A DNA stretch of 64,000 nucleotides from Bradyrhizobium sp. ORS 278 (GTDB lineage: Bacteria; Pseudomonadota; Alphaproteobacteria; Rhizobiales; Xanthobacteraceae), in NCBI RefSeq assembly GCF_000026145.1, contig NC_009445.1, positions 4,030,001-4,094,000 on the forward strand, written 5' to 3'. Shown in pieces: positions 18,654-31,128 of the stretch. Positions within the stretch are counted from its first letter, which is position 1; each line of letters starts with the position of its first letter. Both the position numbers and the translations under genes were made by a program. Under the pieces are notes generated by a model, which worked only from the letters and a program-made list of their open reading frames with translations, did no database searches and was not told where the DNA came from.

Positions 18654-18835
18654 GATCGGATCACTTGCTGCAAATCATCAGATTGTGCGTGATCCTCCCG
18701 CCGCCAGCGAGCTACGGTGCGTCCAACGACCAAAGCGATGAGTGGCGACGGTAATCATGGCCGGCTCTATAGCCGATCCATCTGTGGTTGTCATCCTCGA
18801 ATGAGTGCGAGGCCGAGCGCCTGCCCCCAATTTGC

Positions 18836-19393
18836 TCAGGACAGAAACCCGCTCACCGTCCGCGCGAGCTGCCGCGCCAAAGCCCCCGGCAGCGCCTGAT
18901 CGAAGATGTTGCTCAGCGTGCGGTAGTACCAGATCGTCCCGTCCTTTCCGCCGGTGAAACGTTGCCAAACGGCATCGCCGACCTCATCAAGATCGCGCAC
19001 GATCGCCTCGGCGTTGTCGACCTTGTCGGCGAGCGACACCAGGAGCGATGACACCGGCTTGTGCGGCAGCTTGGCGAGATAGGCCTCCTTCCGCGGACGC
19101 CATTTAGGCTTCGGATCGACCCAGGAATCCGTGCAGTCCGCGACGATCTCGGCGACGCCATCGCCAAACCGCCTGCGAATCTCGTCCAGGGTGGCCTGAC
19201 CGCCCTGGTCCTCGGCTGCGTCGTGCAGCAGGCCGGCGATCGCCTGCACCTCGCTGCCGCCGGCCGACAGCACCCGGCTGGAGACGCTCAGCAGATGCGC
19301 GATGTAAGGCACGTTGCCGCCCTTGCGGAATTGCATGCGATGCAGCTCCGCTGCATAGACCAGCGCTTCGTCGTAGAGTTTTGATAGTGACAT
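18836..19393 (-). CDS. HD-domain small alarmone hydrolase (MESH1/SAH-like)
   Basis: 185-residue HD-superfamily phosphohydrolase resembling the isolated hydrolase half of SpoT. Seen are the N-terminal YAAELHRMQFRKGG, the LLHDAAEDQGG HD/ED motif around residue 57 and SLADKVDNAEAIVRDL for the third metal/catalytic region. No synthetase, TGS or ACT domains are present, so if it acts on ppGpp it can only degrade it. It is transcribed alone toward the terminator at 18626-18653. The alarmone substrate is inferred from the family; activity on other pyrophosphate nucleotides is possible. Confidence 0.85.
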   Translation of the reverse strand: MSLSKLYDEALVYAAELHRMQFRKGGNVPYIAHLLSVSSRVLSAGGSEVQAIAGLLHDAAEDQGGQATLDEIRRRFGDGVAEIVADCTDSWVDPKPKWRPRKEAYLAKLPHKPVSSLLVSLADKVDNAEAIVRDLDEVGDAVWQRFTGGKDGTIWYYRTLSNIFDQALPGALARQLARTVSGFLS

Positions 19394-19489
19394 TGGTTTG
19401 CTTTCTTCTCCTGATGGTCGAGGATCGTCATCGCAGACGTGAAACGCAATCAGTCGCCCCTAGGCGGCCGAGCGACAAAATAGCCCGCC

Positions 19490-20140
19490 CGTCGGGCAAA
19501 TCGGCGATACAGCCGGCCGGCGTCGGTCGCCCTGCCCTTTCAGCGGCCGGAGAGCGAAGCCGAAGCCGTGCGCCGCGCGACGAAATTCTCCTGAGCATTC
19601 AAGCCCGACTGACTGTCCAGTCCTCGCCACAAAAATATTCTTCTTCCACTTTTCCGAATTAAATGCTTTCCTCCCTCATCCCGCCTCGCCACGAGGGGCG
19701 TATCGCGATCGTCACGACACGCGAGGTGGGGAGGCGATGGCCGCCGGTGGGCCGCAGCGCGTCTATCGACGTCGCGGACGAACGGCTTCTGGCGGACGTG
19801 AAATCGTGTGGTCCTGACGCCGCGACGCTGGCGTCAAGTCTTCGGGCGATGATCCCGGAGGCGACGGTGGCTAGAGAGCCGTACACCGGGGAGATCACGA
19901 CATAAGCGTGAAGACCATCGCGCAGGGAATGCCGGATGTCGGCTGAACCTGTGGTGACTGCCGCCTGCTTTTTTGCTGCAGGCGGGCCATGGGTTGCGGC
20001 CAGCGCCCGGCATTCCCTGCGCCCTCGTGATTGTCCGGGGGCACGTCGAGCGGCAAAGCCCGGGCGTGTTCGCGCCGCGGGAAGCACCGCCTCGTCGTCT
20101 GTCGCGACACACCCGTAAATGTCCGGACCAACAATCGAAA
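19490..20140. repeat. Mosaic of degenerate Bradyrhizobiaceae intergenic repeats
   Basis: The 844-bp gap 19394-20237 has no convincing gene. It contains fragments of repeat DNA commonly found between genes in this group: CCCGTCGGGCAAAT near 19490, CAGTCCTCGCCACAAAAATA near 19618, a GGGCGTATCGCGATCGTCAC stretch near 19695, and a GGAATGCCGG ... CCGGCATTCC inverted pair near 19926-20020. An 80-codon open frame at 19663-19905 lies inside and is not treated as a gene. Identification rests on memory of such repeats, not on a search. Confidence 0.55.
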
Positions 20141-20237
20141 CAATACGGGAGTGCGACCATGCCGCCGAAAGGTTTTGGTTAATTTTGCCCTGCTACGACT
20201 CGCACATTCTTCTCTGACAGTGGATTCGGGACCCCCC

Positions 20238-21500
20238 ATGGCTTTCTTCTCCGGCAAGTCGGCTGATCGCACGCACAACCTGTTGATGACCGAGATGTTC
20301 GAACGCCATCGCGACGCCATCCTGGTGATGTCCGAGGGCAAGATCATCGCCTGCAACGAGACCGCGGTCCGCTTTGGCGGCTTCCGCAGCAAGCAGGACC
20401 TGCTGTCGCGCTCGCCCGCGACGATGGCTCCGGAGATCCAGCCGAACGGAAAGCGTTCCGCCGACATGGTCAAGGAGATGGATGCGAAGGCCAAGCGGGA
20501 AGGCCATGCCAGCTTCGAGTGGACGACCAAGCGCGCCGACGGCAGCCCGGCGCTGGTGCAGATCACGCTGGTGCCGACCACGATCGAAGGCCAGACCTAC
20601 GTCATGAGCTTCCGCCGCGATCTCTCCGATCTGATCGCCGCGCGCGAGGAGAAGAAGCGCGCGCTGGACCGGATTGCCAAGGATTTCGAAGCCAGCGTCG
20701 GCGCGATCGCCAATGCGATCTCCGGCGCCTCGCGCGAGGTGGAGACCACCGCGGCCTCGCTGACGACGACGGCCGATCAGGCGGCGCAGCGCGTCGCGCT
20801 GGTGGCCTCGGCGTCGAGCTCGGCTTCGTCAAACGTGCAGTCGGTCGCCGGCGCGACCGAGGAACTGTCGAGCTCGGTCAGCGAGATCAACCGCCAGGTC
20901 GCGACCTCCTCGACCATCGCCGCCGAGGCGGTCGAGGCCTCCTCCCGCACCAACGACCTCGTCAACAGCCTCGCCGACGCCGCCGCCAAGATCGGCGCGG
21001 TCACCGACATGATCAATGCGATCGCCAGCCAGACCAATCTCCTCGCTCTGAACGCCACGATCGAGGCGGCGCGCGCCGGCGACGCCGGCCGCGGCTTCGC
21101 GGTGGTCGCCTCCGAGGTGAAGAGCCTGTCGAGCCAGACCGCCAAGGCGACGGACGAGATCTCGGCCCATATCAGCGCGATGCAGCGCGCCACCAGCGAT
21201 ACGGTCGCCGCGATCCAGGGCATCGGCGGCACCATCGGCCAGATCAGCGAGATCGCCAAGACGATCGCGACCGCGGTCGATCAGCAGGGCCACGCCACGC
21301 AGGAGATCGCGCGCTCGGTCAGCCAGGCCGCGAGCGGCACCCGCGAGGTCGCGACCAACATCGGCTCGGTCAGCCAGACCGTGGAATCGGCCGGCGGCGC
21401 CGCGCGGCAGATGCTCGGCGCGGCCGGGCAGCTCGCCAAACATGCCGACGAGCTGCGCGGCAAGGTGAAGGACTTCTTGACCGCCGTCGAGGCGGCGTAG
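20238..21500 (+). CDS. Soluble PAS-containing methyl-accepting chemotaxis protein
   Basis: 420-residue cytoplasmic chemoreceptor. A PAS-like sensor occupies about 1-125 ([20 protein letters not shown] and following), and the rest is a helical MCP signalling domain with the kinase-contact hairpin tip around [20 protein letters not shown]. No transmembrane segment is present, so it should sense an intracellular cue such as redox or energy state. The ATG at 20238 starts at the PAS domain; the open frame runs back into repeat DNA to 20031. No chemotaxis genes adjoin. Confidence 0.9.
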   Translation: MAFFSGKSADRTHNLLMTEMFERHRDAILVMSEGKIIACNETAVRFGGFRSKQDLLSRSPATMAPEIQPNGKRSADMVKEMDAKAKREGHASFEWTTKRADGSPALVQITLVPTTIEGQTYVMSFRRDLSDLIAAREEKKRALDRIAKDFEASVGAIANAISGASREVETTAASLTTTADQAAQRVALVASASSSASSNVQSVAGATEELSSSVSEINRQVATSSTIAAEAVEASSRTNDLVNSLADAAAKIGAVTDMINAIASQTNLLALNATIEAARAGDAGRGFAVVASEVKSLSSQTAKATDEISAHISAMQRATSDTVAAIQGIGGTIGQISEIAKTIATAVDQQGHATQEIARSVSQAASGTREVATNIGSVSQTVESAGGAARQMLGAAGQLAKHADELRGKVKDFLTAVEAA

Positions 21501-21643
21501 GACCGATCGCAGGCCTTGAGGTCCGCGATCAGACCCGCTCCGCGACGATGTCGCGGAGCAGCTGTTTGAAACGTGGATAGGACTTTTTGGAACGACGCGA
21601 TCGGCGCGGCGCCGTCCCCGTACGAGTTGGCACACCGCCAACC

Positions 21644-21813
21644 TCACCCACCGCCGTCGTCCCGGGCAAGCCGTAGCGCAGCGGAGGCGCCGACCCGGGA
21701 CCCATACGCCGCAGCAGATGTAATGAGACGAGATCGGAGTTACCTACCTGCCGCCACACGACACCCTGTGATTATGAATCCCCGCTTTCGCGGGGATGAC
21801 GGCTGTGGGTGTG
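21644..21813 (-). repeat. Bradyrhizobium-type dispersed repeat, copy B (inverted)
   Basis: Inverted copy of the element at 18048-18215, bounded by GTCGTCCCGGGCAAGCC on one side and CCCCGCTTTCGCGGGGATGAC on the other. It fills most of the 353-bp gap 21501-21853 between the chemoreceptor and RatA-like genes; no gene was seen there. Confidence 0.75.
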
Positions 21814-21853
21814 GCGCCGTCCGAGGTCTACCACCGGCGAGCATGGGAATGAT

Positions 21854-22327
21854 TTAAGTCGACGACACTGCCGGCTTGCGGCCATAGATCGCATCGGCGC
21901 GCTTTTCGAACGCCGCCGACATGCGCGCGAACACCGTGTCGAACATCGAGCCCATCAGCATCGCCAGCATGCGGCTCTTGAACTCGTAGGCGATGAAGAA
22001 CGTCACTTCGCAGGCATCCTGCCCTGTTGGCTCGAAGCTCCAGCGGTTTTCCAGGCTGGAGAACGGGCCGCTGACATATTCGACAAGGATGTTGCGGTTG
22101 GCGCGATCCAGCGTGACTCGGCTGGTGAAGGTCTCCTTGACCAGCTTGAACGACACGGTCATGTCGGCCACGATGACCTCGATGCCGTCGGGCTTGGAGT
22201 TGCGCTGGCGCACCACCAGCCGCTCGCATAGCGGCACGAATTCCGGATAGCGTTCGACATCGGCGACGAGGTCGAACATCTGGTCGGCCGTATGCGGCAC
22301 GCGCCGCTTGTTGGAAAATCTCGGCAT
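21854..22327 (-). CDS. RatA/COQ10-like START-domain protein
   Basis: 157-residue polyketide-cyclase/START-like protein of the RatA-Coq10 family. The start PRFSNKRRVPHTADQMFDLVADVERYPEF and the middle SSLENRWSFEPT are typical. In alphaproteobacteria this gene normally follows lipA, as here (10 bp downstream), and is thought to assist ubiquinone function. Some databases name it a type II toxin RatA, but no RatB partner is nearby, so a toxin role is unlikely. Confidence 0.9.
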   Translation of the reverse strand: MPRFSNKRRVPHTADQMFDLVADVERYPEFVPLCERLVVRQRNSKPDGIEVIVADMTVSFKLVKETFTSRVTLDRANRNILVEYVSGPFSSLENRWSFEPTGQDACEVTFFIAYEFKSRMLAMLMGSMFDTVFARMSAAFEKRADAIYGRKPAVSST

Positions 22328-22337
22328 CTGGTCTCGA

Positions 22338-23297
22338 TCAGCGCGCGAGCGCGTCGCGCGCGGCCTTCAGCTTGGCGAAGTCCTCGCCGGCATGGTGCGA
22401 GGAGCGCGTGAGCGGGCTCGCCGACACCATCAGGAAGCCCTTGGTGTAGGCGACGGTCTCGTAGTTGGAGAACTCCTCCGGAGTGACGTAGTTCATCACG
22501 GCGTGGTGCTTCTTGGTGGGCTGCAGATACTGCCCGATCGTGAGAAAGTCGACCTCGGCCGAGCGCATGTCATCCATCACCTGCAACACCTCGTGGCGCT
22601 GCTCGCCGAGGCCGACCATGATGCCGGACTTCGTGAAGATGGTCGGGTCGATCTCCTTGACCCGCTGCAGCAGCCGGATCGAGTGGAAGTAGCGCGCGCC
22701 GGGTCGGACCGAGAGATAGCGCGACGGCACGGTCTCGAGATTGTGGTTGAAGACATCGGGCTTGGCCGCGACGATCTGCTCCAGCGCGCCGTCCTTGCGC
22801 AGGAAATCTGGCGTGAGGACCTCGATCGTGGTGGTCGGGCACTTCGCGCGGATCGCGCGGATGGTTTCTGCGATGTGCGCGGCGCCCCCGTCGGCAAGAT
22901 CGTCGCGGTCGACCGATGTGACGACGACATGGGCGAGGCCGAGCTTGAAGGTCGCCTCCGCCACGTGCTCCGGCTCGCCGGCGTCGAGCGCGGCGGGCAT
23001 GCCGGTCTTGACGTTGCAGAAGGCGCAGGCCCGGGTGCAGGTGTCGCCCATGATCATGAAGGTGGCGTGCTTCTTGTCCCAGCACTCGCCGATGTTCGGG
23101 CAGCCGGCCTCCTCGCACACGGTGACGAGGCCGTTCTCGCGGACGATGTTGCGGGTGTCGGCATAGCCGCGGGTGGTCGGCGCCTTGACGCGGATCCAGG
23201 CGGGCTTGGCCGGCGACACCGAGTCCGGCCGGTTCACCTTTTCGGGGTGGCGGGGGCGCAGCGGCGTGTTCGCGTTGATGTCGACGATGGTGACCAT
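22338..23297 (-). CDS. lipA: Lipoyl synthase
   Basis: Radical-SAM enzyme inserting two sulfurs into octanoyl groups on lipoyl domains. Both iron-sulfur motifs are intact: the auxiliary cluster [12 protein letters not shown] and the SAM cluster CTRACAFC. The C-terminal [10 protein letters not shown] is also conserved. The 319-residue product starts at the ATG at 23297; the frame extends upstream to 23495 without family similarity. It is followed by the RatA-like gene in the same operon. Confidence 0.97.
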
Positions 23298-23379
23298 GGG
23301 AACCCAAGCAAAGCTCTGTTGCGCCCTAGCTATTCCGAGCCGCGGCGCGCCGCAACCGGCTGGCCGAGGATACCAGGGC

Positions 23380-24072
23380 ATGGCAGATATGGGCAGCGCC
23401 AGCGGGCGCTCATCCCGGCCAATTTTGTCGAGAATGGCGCAAAAACCGGCAAAAACTCCCGGAGTTTCACGGCCTCGGGCCCGAGATGCAGGCAAGCGGC
23501 TGACCCGATCGTTCTTCGCCCGCGACGTGCTTAAGGTGGCGCCGGACCTGATCGGCGCGACGTTCCTGGTCGATGGCGTCGGCGGCGTGATCGTCGAGGT
23601 CGAGGCGTATCACCACACCGACCCGGCGGCGCATTCGTTCCGCGGGCCGACGCCGCGCAACCAGGTGATGTTCGGTCCGCCCGGCTTCGCCTATGTCTAC
23701 CGCTCCTACGGCATCCACTGGTGTGTGAACTTCGTCTGCGAGCCGGAGGGCTCGGCGAGCGCCGTGCTGATCCGGGCGATCGAGCCGACGCTCGGGATCG
23801 AGGAGATGAAGCGGCGGCGCGGGCTGGAGGATCTCCGGATGCTTTGCTCCGGGCCGGGCAAGCTGACGGAGGCGATGGGCGTCACGATCGCACACAACGC
23901 GCTGCCGCTCGATGCTTCCCCGATCGAGCTGTTCGCCCGCCCAGATGACGTCGAGGTCGTCACCGGCGTCCGCATCGGCATCACCAAGGCGGTGGAGCTG
24001 CCCTGGCGCTTCGGCCTGAAGGGCTCGCGGTTCGTGAGCAAGCCGTTTCCGCCGTCATCGCGAGGAGCGTAA
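23380..24072 (+). CDS. 3-methyladenine DNA glycosylase (Mpg/AAG family)
   Basis: Base-excision repair enzyme removing alkylated purines. Recognised by [20 protein letters not shown], the catalytic Glu region [40 protein letters not shown] and [12 protein letters not shown]. The ATG at 23380 has GAGGA 9 nt upstream; a later ATG at 23434 would give a 212-residue protein closer to the family norm, so the start is uncertain. The last residues overlap a dispersed repeat beginning at 24054, which may have replaced the original C-terminus. It is divergent from lipA. Confidence 0.9.
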
Positions 24073-24143
24073 GCGACGAAGCGATCCAGGGGCTGCGCGT
24101 GGGACCCTGGATTGCTTCGCTACGCCGCTACGCTCGCAATGAC
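24054..24143. repeat. Palindromic dispersed repeat (GTCATTGCGAG type)
   Basis: GTCATCGCGAGGAGCGTAAG and onward at 24054-24089 is matched by its inverted counterpart at 24108-24143 (ending CGCTCGCAATGAC), around a short centre. This is a common intergenic element of Bradyrhizobium-like genomes. It covers the end of the glycosylase gene and lies just before the convergent valS end. Confidence 0.7.
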
Positions 24144-24160
24144 GCGGAGGGCGCGTCCTG

Positions 24161-27025
<2,865 letters not shown>

Positions 27026-27327
27026 GACATTTCCCGGCAGGCGCAGGGCTGCCGTCCAATTGGTCGATGGCGGAACCTGTTCAGGTCTTTTGGTCGCGAC
27101 CTGAAGAAGCTCCCGCAAGCTGTTGGGGCTCGGGCTTTTCTTACGCTGATCTCCGGCCGGCAGCCGCGCTCGGACGAAGCGCGGGCCGATCTCTCCGGCT
27201 GGTATCAGCTGGAAGGGCTAGAAAGCCGCGACAGGCTGCCAAGTCAACAGCAGCGGCAAAGATAGCGATCCCAGCGGGAGGCCGCAGCCCCTGCGACCTC
27301 TGGATCGGCCAATCGCGGTCACTGGCC
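27026..27327. other. Intergenic region between popZ and valS
   Basis: These 302 bp should hold the valS promoter and the 3' end of the popZ transcript. A CAGGTC/GACCTG inverted pair lies near 27083-27104. No gene or convincing terminator was seen. Confidence 0.35.
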
Positions 27328-28077
27328 TCAGCGGCCGCGCGAGACCCGCTCGATTTCCGCCTTGACGATCCGCTCGACCAGAGCCGGCAGATTGTCGTCA
27401 AGCCAGGATTTGAGCATCGGCCGCAGCATCTCCTTGACGAGATCCTCCAGCGTCCGGGCGTTGTTGCTCAGCACCGTATTGGCGAGCGCGTTGAACGCCG
27501 ATTCGACCGCGTTGACCGTCGATGGCGCCATGATCGGCTGCCTTGGCGAGGCGGTCTCGAACGAGGTTTCGAAGCTGGCGCTCTTCTGGTTCACCCGCCC
27601 GGACTCGATGAACTCGATGTCGTCCTGCGGATCCACCTTGCGGAAGGATGCGGCCGCCGGCGCGGGAGATGGGGCTGGAGCGGGTGTCGGTGGTGCCACG
27701 GCCATGTCGTCCGTCAACTCGAGTACTTCTGGTTCGGGCTCGGGTTGCGCCGGCTGAACCGCTGCCGGCGCAGTCGTTTCATCCAAACCCGCCAGCAATG
27801 CGTCAATGTCGTCTTGGCTGTTGCTCGCCGCGGCCGCAGGCGGCGGAGGCGCTGGCGCCGGCTTCGGGGCGGCCGCAGCGATCTTCGACGGCGGAATGTC
27901 GTTCATGACGGGCTTCGGCGCCGGCGCTGCAGCAGCCGGCTTCTCGGCCTTGGCCGGCTCGGGCGCGGCAGCCTTCTCTGCGGCCGGCGGCTTACCCTCG
28001 TCATCGGCGATGATGCGCCGGATTGACGCCAGAATCTCCTCCATGGAGGGTTCTTGGACCTTTGCAGGCTGCGTCAT
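27328..28077 (-). CDS. popZ: Polar organizing protein PopZ-like (DUF2497)
   Basis: Polar scaffold of alphaproteobacteria that forms condensates at cell poles and anchors the chromosome origin. The 249-residue protein has the expected three parts: an N-terminal partner-binding helix (SMEEILASIRRIIADDEG), a long Pro/Ala/Glu-rich disordered linker (about 30-150), and C-terminal oligomerization helices (LRPMLKSWLDDNLPALVERI). The ATG at 28077 is used. It lies upstream of valS, the usual neighbour of PopZ genes in this order. Confidence 0.9.
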   Translation of the reverse strand: MTQPAKVQEPSMEEILASIRRIIADDEGKPPAAEKAAAPEPAKAEKPAAAAPAPKPVMNDIPPSKIAAAAPKPAPAPPPPAAAASNSQDDIDALLAGLDETTAPAAVQPAQPEPEPEVLELTDDMAVAPPTPAPAPSPAPAAASFRKVDPQDDIEFIESGRVNQKSASFETSFETASPRQPIMAPSTVNAVESAFNALANTVLSNNARTLEDLVKEMLRPMLKSWLDDNLPALVERIVKAEIERVSRGR

Positions 28078-28403
28078 TTCCGACTCCAAATCAGCGACAG
28101 CGCCGAACGGATCGGCCCGGCGCAACCGTCACGGGCGCCGGATCCAACTGGCTCGGACTTCTCAACGGACATTCCGACTTGTCTCCGGACAAGGCCTTAA
28201 TCGATGCAGAACAACAGAACGATACTGGCCAGATCGAAGTCTATTCTTGGATGAACATCCGACGTAGTCCGAATCGTTCGGCGGCCATTTTGAGGCTATG
28301 TCATGGCAACAAATGAATGCAAGCAACGCCCGCCGCGAACCGGTGGAGCACGGTGATCGCCGCCCAAGCGTCGCGCTTTCATCACAACTACAGCATGTGC
28401 CAT
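28078..28403. other. Intergenic region between tolC-type gene and popZ
   Basis: Apart from the terminator at 28404-28434 the 381-bp gap holds the popZ promoter region. No gene, repeat or clear promoter motif could be supported. Confidence 0.35.
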
Positions 28404-28434
28404 AAAAAAATCCCCCGGCCAAGGACCGAGGGAT
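28404..28434 (-). terminator. Rho-independent terminator of the tolC-type gene
   Basis: On the minus strand ATCCCTCGG and CCGGGGGAT form a 9-bp stem with one G-U pair and a 7-nt loop, followed by seven T residues. It lies 25 bp after the stop of the TolC-like gene. Confidence 0.88.
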
Positions 28435-28458
28435 CTGCTTCGATAGTTTAAGGAAATC

Positions 28459-29844
28459 CTAACGACCATCAGGCGTCCGTACACCCGCCCAGCTGTCCCG
28501 GATCTGCTGGTAATGCACGCTGGGATCGTACGTGGTTGTCGGCAGGTTGAGCACCTGCGGCGAGAGACGTCCGACCGTCTGCAGCACTGAGTATGACGCT
28601 ACCACGCGATCGTGCTGAGCAGTCACCAGCGAATTTCGCGCATTGACCAGCGCCTGCTGAGCGTTGAGGACATCGAGCGTAGTGCGCTGGCCGGCTTTGG
28701 CCTCCTCGCGGACGCCGTTCAGAGCGATCTCGGAGGCGGCAACCTGGGCCTGCGCCGATTGTACCTGGGCCTTGCCGGCGAGCAGCCGGCCCCATGCCGA
28801 CACCACATCCGAGCGGGCCTGGTCTCGCGTCTGCTCCAGGGCGAGGCGTTGCTGCGCCAGCGTCTCCTTGGACTGCCGGATTAGGGAGTATTCGGCGCCA
28901 CCCTGATAGATCGGCACGTTGAGCTGTGCCGTCGCGGCCGCATTGAACGCGCGATAGGAGGTCAGGGCCGTTTCATAGGACTGGGTCGCAGAGGCCTGAA
29001 CCGTCACGGTCGGCAGCAGAGCGCCTTCCTTGATCTTGACGTCCAGATACTGCACGTCAATGCCGAACATCGCCGCCGTTACACTCGGGCTTTCGGTGAG
29101 CGCGGTCTCGATCGACTGCTGCAACGTCGGCGGCAAATAACGGTCCACCGGTGAACCCGGCGCCAAATTTTCTGGGTCGTTGCCGATGATGCGGCGGAAG
29201 TTCGAGCGCGTTGCCGTCAGGTTCGCTTCGGCCGTCAGCTGCTGCGTGCGGCCGGCTGCGAGCTGCGCCTCCGATTGCGCGACGTCGGTCCGGGTCACTT
29301 CGCCGACGTTGAAACGATCACGTGTCTGCTTGAGTGTCTGTTCGAGAACCCGGGTGTTGCTGCGCTGGACCTCGACGATCGCTGCGTCGCGCAGATAGTC
29401 CATATAGATCGTCGCGGCCTGCAGCAGCACCTGCTGCTCAAGAACGCGCAGCGCTTCGCGCTGTCCCGAGACGTTGGCCTCCGCCTTGCGCACGCCGTTG
29501 GCAGTCTGCTGTCCGTTATAGAGCGTCTGATTGACGGTCAGGCCGACGCTGCGTGGTCGCTGAGCGCCGTGAAGAGCAGGTGTGGCAGGCGCGGTCTGGG
29601 CGTCGGTATACGAATAGCCCGCCGACGCGGTCAGGTTCACCTTGGGCCGATATCCGGACAGCGCCTGAGGAACACCTTCGTCGACCGACCGGACCTGCGC
29701 CCGCGTTGCATTGAGTTGCGGGTTGTTCTGATAAGCGCGCACAAGCGCAGCCTCGATCGTGTCGGCAAGTGCAGGCGTCGGGCCTGCATATGCCATCACG
29801 AGAACCGCAGCCGCCGCCGCGGTAACGAGCTTCACCCCAAACAT
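28459..29844 (-). CDS. TolC-family outer membrane channel (type I secretion/efflux)
   Basis: 461-residue outer membrane factor with a cleavable signal peptide (MFGVKLVTAAAAAVLVMAYA, cleavage near ALA-DT). The TolC repeat pattern occurs twice, with helical segments such as ARAQVRSVDEGVPQALSGYRPKVN and the DVLNAQQALVNARNSLVTAQHD hairpin. It would form trimeric exit ducts for tripartite pumps or type I secretion. It lies downstream of pcm, an arrangement seen in other alphaproteobacteria, and ends at a strong terminator. No inner-membrane partners are adjacent. Confidence 0.92.
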   Translation of the reverse strand: MFGVKLVTAAAAAVLVMAYAGPTPALADTIEAALVRAYQNNPQLNATRAQVRSVDEGVPQALSGYRPKVNLTASAGYSYTDAQTAPATPALHGAQRPRSVGLTVNQTLYNGQQTANGVRKAEANVSGQREALRVLEQQVLLQAATIYMDYLRDAAIVEVQRSNTRVLEQTLKQTRDRFNVGEVTRTDVAQSEAQLAAGRTQQLTAEANLTATRSNFRRIIGNDPENLAPGSPVDRYLPPTLQQSIETALTESPSVTAAMFGIDVQYLDVKIKEGALLPTVTVQASATQSYETALTSYRAFNAAATAQLNVPIYQGGAEYSLIRQSKETLAQQRLALEQTRDQARSDVVSAWGRLLAGKAQVQSAQAQVAASEIALNGVREEAKAGQRTTLDVLNAQQALVNARNSLVTAQHDRVVASYSVLQTVGRLSPQVLNLPTTTYDPSVHYQQIRDSWAGVRTPDGR

Positions 29845-30129
29845 CCCTGTTCCATTCTTTCGTTACCGGCTCGAACGCCAGAGCCGGGCCGCAACCTGTT
29901 GAAGAGACTCCCGCGCACCTCGCACCTTATGCCCCATGCAAGCGCAACGGAACCACCCTCACCTGGAACTCATGCCGAAATCTCTCCACGTGCAGCATCC
30001 GGGCCACACTCCTGATTTGAAACAGAATTTCGACGACCCAAAGCCGCGAAGACGACTCAGCACCGTCCGATTGCGCAACGCGATCATCGCGTGCGCCCCA
30101 AACCGCAGGGGACCCAGGAAAGCCTTGGC

Positions 30130-30795
30130 TTAGAACACGAACTCGGAAACGCGCTCGAGGCCGGGAACCACCGGCGCCGCGGCATCGAACAGGACCCTGC
30201 TGCCGACGTCACCATGCGATCGCGTAAAGATCATGGCACGGGCGGGCCGGTTCTTGGCAAACACGCCGACCAGACGGCCACCCTCCTTGAGCTGGTGGCA
30301 AAGCCCGTCGACGGCGATCTCGGTGGCCCCGTTCAGGAGAATCACGTCGAAGCGGCCGTCCGCCGGATCACCCTGCACGGCCGGTGCGACGCGAATCGTG
30401 ATCGGGCAGCCAGCAGCGCCGGCTAGCAATTGCTTGGCACGTCCTTCGAGAGCGGGCTCAACTTCTGTCCCAGTCACGCTGCCGGCCAGCCTGGCGGCGA
30501 GCGCCGCGAGATAGCCGGTCGCACAGCCGACGACGAGCACATCATCCGTCGGCTTGATTTCTGCCGCCTGCAACAGCTTCCCGGTCAGCATCGGCTTGAT
30601 CAGAAAGCGCTTTGCAGCGCCAGCTTCGGCGACGTCGAGATCCATATCGAGATAGGCGAGCGCCTGCCGATCCGCGGGCACATAGGCTTCCCGCGGCACG
30701 GTCAACAACGCATCCAGCACGCGGTGGTCGGTGACGTCGTTGGTCCGAACCTGACCATCGACCATTTTCTGACGCGCCGTGGCGAATGAAGACAT
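30130..30795 (-). CDS. pcm: Protein-L-isoaspartate O-methyltransferase family protein
   Basis: SAM-dependent methyltransferase of the PCMT family, which repairs isoaspartyl residues. Seen are RQKMVDGQVRTNDVTDHRVLDAL at the start and the SAM site VLVVGCATGYLAALAARLAG. The catalytic loop is less conserved than in E. coli Pcm, as is usual in this subgroup, so the substrate is not certain. The ATG at 30795 is where family similarity begins; the frame continues to 30876. It is 285 bp upstream of the tolC-type gene in the same direction, and no gene lies between. Confidence 0.83.
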   Translation of the reverse strand: MSSFATARQKMVDGQVRTNDVTDHRVLDALLTVPREAYVPADRQALAYLDMDLDVAEAGAAKRFLIKPMLTGKLLQAAEIKPTDDVLVVGCATGYLAALAARLAGSVTGTEVEPALEGRAKQLLAGAAGCPITIRVAPAVQGDPADGRFDVILLNGATEIAVDGLCHQLKEGGRLVGVFAKNRPARAMIFTRSHGDVGSRVLFDAAAPVVPGLERVSEFVF

Positions 30796-30942
30796 GAGCA
30801 GGCCTGCAAGCAAGGCGGTGGGAACCGCGAACGATCTGCGCAGTCTTTTGGTACAAGGCTTTCGAAAAGGCAACACGGGGCTCTATCGGAGACACTCCAG
30901 GCTCGAAGTTCGACGCCGGTCGTCTCGGATTCGACGTCGCGG

Positions 30943-31128
30943 TTACTCGATCACCACGGCGAGCCGGCCGATCAGCTGCACGATCTCATCGAGATGATCC
31001 GAATCGCCGCGCGTCACCGCATCGGCCAAACGGGTCAGGCACTCATCGTCGGTGAGTCGCTCGAGCGGATCAGGAATCAACGAAGGGGCGGCGACGGCTT
31101 GGGTGAACTGGATGATCGTGTTCGGCAT
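30943..31128 (-). CDS. Small hypothetical protein
   Basis: 61-residue protein, acidic, starting PNTIIQFTQAVAAPSLIPDP and with a helical DDECLTRLADAV segment. The ATG at 31128 has AGGGAG upstream. No family is recognised. It sits between pcm and tRNA-Asn. Confidence 0.5.
   Translation of the reverse strand: MPNTIIQFTQAVAAPSLIPDPLERLTDDECLTRLADAVTRGDSDHLDEIVQLIGRLAVVIE

Noticed and set aside
19663..19905. 80-codon open frame starting MLSSLIPPRHEGRIAIV
   Set aside because: It lies within dispersed repeat DNA, and similar translations arise from such repeats in related genomes. Not counted as a gene.
21854..22327. Type II toxin of a RatA-RatB module
   Set aside because: There is no antitoxin partner, and the lipA linkage fits the COQ10-like role.
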